From an uncultured Actinomyces sp. (GTDB lineage Bacteria > Actinomycetota > Actinomycetes > Actinomycetales > Actinomycetaceae), in contig CABKMZ010000065.1 in NCBI GenBank assembly GCA_902373545.1, positions 1 through 10,856 of the forward strand: a stretch of 10,856 bases of DNA. The letters are read 5' to 3'. Position numbers and translations under genes: made by a program. Below, piece after piece: positions 7,301 to 10,856 of the stretch. The notes under the pieces were generated by a model that had not been told where the DNA came from, searched no databases, and worked only from the letters and a program-made list of their open reading frames with translations. Numbering within the stretch: the stretch's first letter is position 1; each line of letters begins with the position of its first letter.

Positions 7301-7363
7301 GACGCACGCCAGGTGCAGGTCGGTGCGCAGTGCTGCGCGTGCCAGACATCCGATGGTGCTCAT
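4301..7363 (-). CDS. FHA-like, membrane-anchored FtsK/EssC-type ATPase
   Basis: A 1020-residue protein with the layout of a short EssC/EccC secretion ATPase. Residues about 10-110 look like an FHA domain (PLGRAGD at 34-40, SVAREHAEF at 47-55), although the usual phosphothreonine-binding Ser of the SRxH motif is Ala49. Two membrane segments follow (about 133-149 and 157-180). After a Cys-rich linker comes an FtsK-type ATPase (about 375-620) with Walker A GCTGSGKS (401-408), the family motif LIDYKGGSTFARLAHLPH (431-448), Walker B LVVAIDEF (508-515) and AATQRPSG (545-552). The last 400 residues look like one or two further ATPase folds that have lost Walker motifs. EssC and EccC push WXG100 proteins through type VII secretion systems, but no WXG100, EccB/D or mycosin gene is in the window. 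The start is ATG 7363, with no Shine-Dalgarno sequence; the frame stays open into ligA antisense, which I reject. The ATPase class is secure, the role is not. Confidence 0.85.
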   Translation of the reverse strand: MSTIGCLARAALRTDLHLACVDGPDVGLVLAPGPLGRAGDVPLSCASVAREHAEFSTHAGRARLRTSPGAPSIRVRTRARRWARLRPRQRLGPGRRLRLGEDVLEVRPRPRTLDWPGCDRRGRRGLSRSSLLRGAPLISVAVMVSLMAWRLRSVAVPPALWWTLGATLGVLVSVCAIWAVRRALVRRRGWDGSALALVLASLPSSGTAPRSCRAAVWPGRATRLSRRVTLGVPASSAQEGDASSIGIVGEHGAECALWCAGQVAAQVGGARVWWGSHAPVLVGFEAVDIHVSDREDCPYCAVRGAKECATGVLHIGYARSVAELPSWCARVCVTDECPVSALWWWTVCRTNASDALPTRVDWEPSSARAETGTLGVVIGQSAQGPVCLDLVSDGPHALVAGCTGSGKSEALLGWLASIAHCYCPDRVRFILIDYKGGSTFARLAHLPHTQALLSDLDAGATSRALEGISSLLRRREAELAELGLPDLAAWERAHDLEPDSVPPPPPRLVVAIDEFRVLADTHPGAMDVLMRLAAQGRSLGLHLIAATQRPSGAINATMRANMDIRLALRCVSGADSTDILGDARASSLPRVPGRAVLADVGELQLSYMSDVASVVADCSRRWPLSSAEPLWAPALPASLSWSDIDEAVVPALGLPASSVGGAGLGKRECRPAVALGMIEGIEAHVPLLWDGGSIQIQTSAHEATQAARWARSIATRIARATGLPLHVIGEATPGALTMLSPRDVGAIDLLENVCEHGPAVLALTDVPALRSALAQSLSLPQAEELWSSLLARATRAGVIIVAAFSGRFSSSSSAMGAFSMRLVRARDVDEALHAGILPSEVRALEDGQALLARPGEPTALACVPLDPPPGAALPRREEDTMRLWQIPSCDEAAALVSNGSSPALIGPELTPVRWEQDIPWVVIGTQSDADILAELHDVAGWAPPTITEIIPESAWTRIARRDGHRMLALNPSDNVIRALMRVCHKYPLSICAHPWNPSRGLICEGDTLTTIQLTGGSVNT

Positions 7364-7369
7364 GCATCC

Positions 7370-7398
7370 ACGATCACGCCGTGCCCGCGCTCGTTCAA
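7370..7398 (-). promoter_or_regulatory. Possible leaderless promoter of the FtsK/EssC-type gene
   Basis: On the minus strand TTGAAC (7398-7393), a 17-bp spacer and GATCGT (7375-7370) stand 6 nt before the ATG at 7363. Spacing is ideal and fits the lack of a ribosome binding site, but the -10 has a G in its first position, so the match is modest. Confidence 0.3.
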
Positions 7399-7414
7399 GC
7401 GGTGGGGTGCTCCC

Positions 7415-7482
7415 TGTGGATAGCGCTGCGACATACTCCTGGCCTGTGGATAACCGGCAGGGGCGGGCCAGGGTGTGGATAA
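7415..7482 (+). promoter_or_regulatory. Cluster of three DnaA-box matches
   Basis: Three copies of the DnaA-box sequence lie in the same direction in the gap between the FtsK-like gene and ligA: TGTGGATAG (7415-7423, one mismatch), TGTGGATAA (7445-7453) and TGTGGATAA (7474-7482). The last two are perfect complements of the consensus TTATCCACA. Their starts are 30 and 29 bp apart, near three helical turns, so DnaA would bind on about one face of the DNA. No dnaA, dnaN or AT-rich unwinding region is present, so this is not recognisably oriC. The cluster lies between the two candidate divergent promoters and could regulate ligA or the ATPase gene, or bind surplus DnaA. Confidence 0.7.
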
Positions 7483-7515
7483 CGCCACCCGCGGGGCTCG
7501 TGGCTGTCCTGCCCC

Positions 7516-9943
<2,428 letters not shown>

Positions 9944-9952
9944 GGCCGGGGC

Positions 9953-10856
9953 TCAGACGAGGGGCTCGAAGGGGCCCAGGAGCACCTCGCCGACGCGGGT
10001 GAGGGTCGAGCGCTTGTCCCACTCGTCGATGGTCAGGCGGCGTGCCGTCGTCAGGTCGTTCGCGAAAATCTCCTCCATGCGCGCGGCGAGCGGGCGCGAG
10101 AAGAACTGCAGGCAGACCTCGTAATTGCCCCGCATCGAGAGGTGATCGATGTTCGCCGTCCCGATCGTCGACCAGCGCCCGTCCACCGTCATCGTCTTGG
10201 AGTGGACCATCGCGTGACGGTAGAGCCAGATCTCCACGCCCTCGCGCAGCAGCTCGCCGTAGTAGGGGCGCGCCACCCAGTCAGCCATGATGTGATTCGA
10301 AAACTCCGGGATCAACACCTGCACGCGCACACCCCGGCGCGCGGCCGCGATCAGGGAAGCCAAGACCTCGTGATCCGGGATGAAATACGCCGTCGTGATC
10401 AGCACGCGATCCGTCGCGCGCTCGATCGCGTCAATGTACATGCCGCGAATCGGATACAGCAGCGAATGAGGCAGGTTGAACTGCGCGGTCACGTCCGCGC
10501 TCCACGCGCGTGCCCCCTGATCGGGTAGAACCGGCGAATCCGCCGGGCGGAAATGGTTCCAAAAATCCACGAAACCGTTTTCCAGCTCCCACACGGCCTC
10601 GCCCGTGATGCGCACGTGCGTGTCACGCCACTCGTTCGCAAACGGATCGCCGATGTTATAGCCGCCCACGAAACCCACCTCGCCGTCCACCACCAGGATC
10701 TTGCGGTGATCCTGGCCCGTGCGGCGAATATTGAACGTAAAGAAACCGGAACGCAGCGTCGGGAACTTGCGCACATGCAAGTTCGGCATGTCCGGGAACT
10801 CGTAGAAACGCGGATCCTGGTTCAGGACGCCGAAACCGTCCCACACGCAAAACACC
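9953..10856 (-). CDS. cls: Cardiolipin synthase-like phospholipase D, 5' end beyond the window
   Basis: The visible 300 C-terminal residues contain both HKD motifs of the phospholipase D superfamily. The first is HRKILVVDG (His50, Lys52, Asp57 counted from base 10855, with GGYN following), the second HSKTMTVDG (His218, Lys220, Asp225, with GTANID following). Paired HKD motifs, the segment YFIPDHEVLASLIAAARRGV (157-176) and the ending typical of Cls proteins point to bacterial cardiolipin synthase, which joins phospholipid head groups at the inner membrane. Any N-terminal membrane segments would be beyond the window, as would the start; the Met at 10855-10853 lies within a conserved-looking strand (CVWDGFGV) and is probably internal. 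Another phosphatidyltransferase or phospholipase of the same family cannot be excluded. The gene converges on ligA across the tandem repeat. Confidence 0.92.
   Translation of the reverse strand, partial: VFCVWDGFGVLNQDPRFYEFPDMPNLHVRKFPTLRSGFFTFNIRRTGQDHRKILVVDGEVGFVGGYNIGDPFANEWRDTHVRITGEAVWELENGFVDFWNHFRPADSPVLPDQGARAWSADVTAQFNLPHSLLYPIRGMYIDAIERATDRVLITTAYFIPDHEVLASLIAAARRGVRVQVLIPEFSNHIMADWVARPYYGELLREGVEIWLYRHAMVHSKTMTVDGRWSTIGTANIDHLSMRGNYEVCLQFFSRPLAARMEEIFANDLTTARRLTIDEWDKRSTLTRVGEVLLGPFEPLV

Overview
The window is about 10.9 kb of GC-rich DNA packed with ordinary-looking chromosomal genes. A WhiB1-type iron-sulfur protein, a PdtaS-type histidine kinase, a DUF2505 protein and likely leaderless promoters all point to an actinobacterium. 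The LigA carries extra blocks that I remember from Bifidobacterium and relatives. Together with the gene content this suggests the Actinomycetaceae (Actinomyces/Schaalia type), which is an inference. I see no tRNA, rRNA, CRISPR array, insertion sequence or phage gene.

Left part (1-2261, all minus strand). A tightly packed osmC-like, thyA, folA operon is read toward the left edge. osmC and thyA are 1 nt apart, thyA and folA overlap by 4 nt, and folA runs off the window. thyA makes dTMP and dihydrofolate, and folA recycles the dihydrofolate. Upstream of them, behind a strong hairpin terminator, is a DUF2505 (START-like) gene.

Middle part (2262-4300). The pdtaS-like kinase gene (plus strand) diverges from DUF2505 and converges on whiB1 (minus strand), with a shared hairpin terminator between them. 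The same convergent pair is present in Mycobacterium tuberculosis (Rv3219/Rv3220c).

Right part (4301-10856). A 1020-residue membrane-anchored FtsK/EssC-type ATPase with an N-terminal FHA-like domain (minus strand) diverges from ligA, the NAD-dependent replicative DNA ligase (plus strand). The 180 bp between them holds three evenly spaced, same-direction matches to the DnaA box, which is the most interesting non-coding feature here. ligA ends in a 33-bp tandem repeat that copies its last codons and stop. It converges on a partial cardiolipin-synthase-like phospholipase D gene that enters from the right edge.

I found no convincing wholly new multi-gene system. The candidates that merit a second look are the DnaA-box cluster, the isolated EssC-like ATPase, the LigA insertions and the 3' repeat of ligA.
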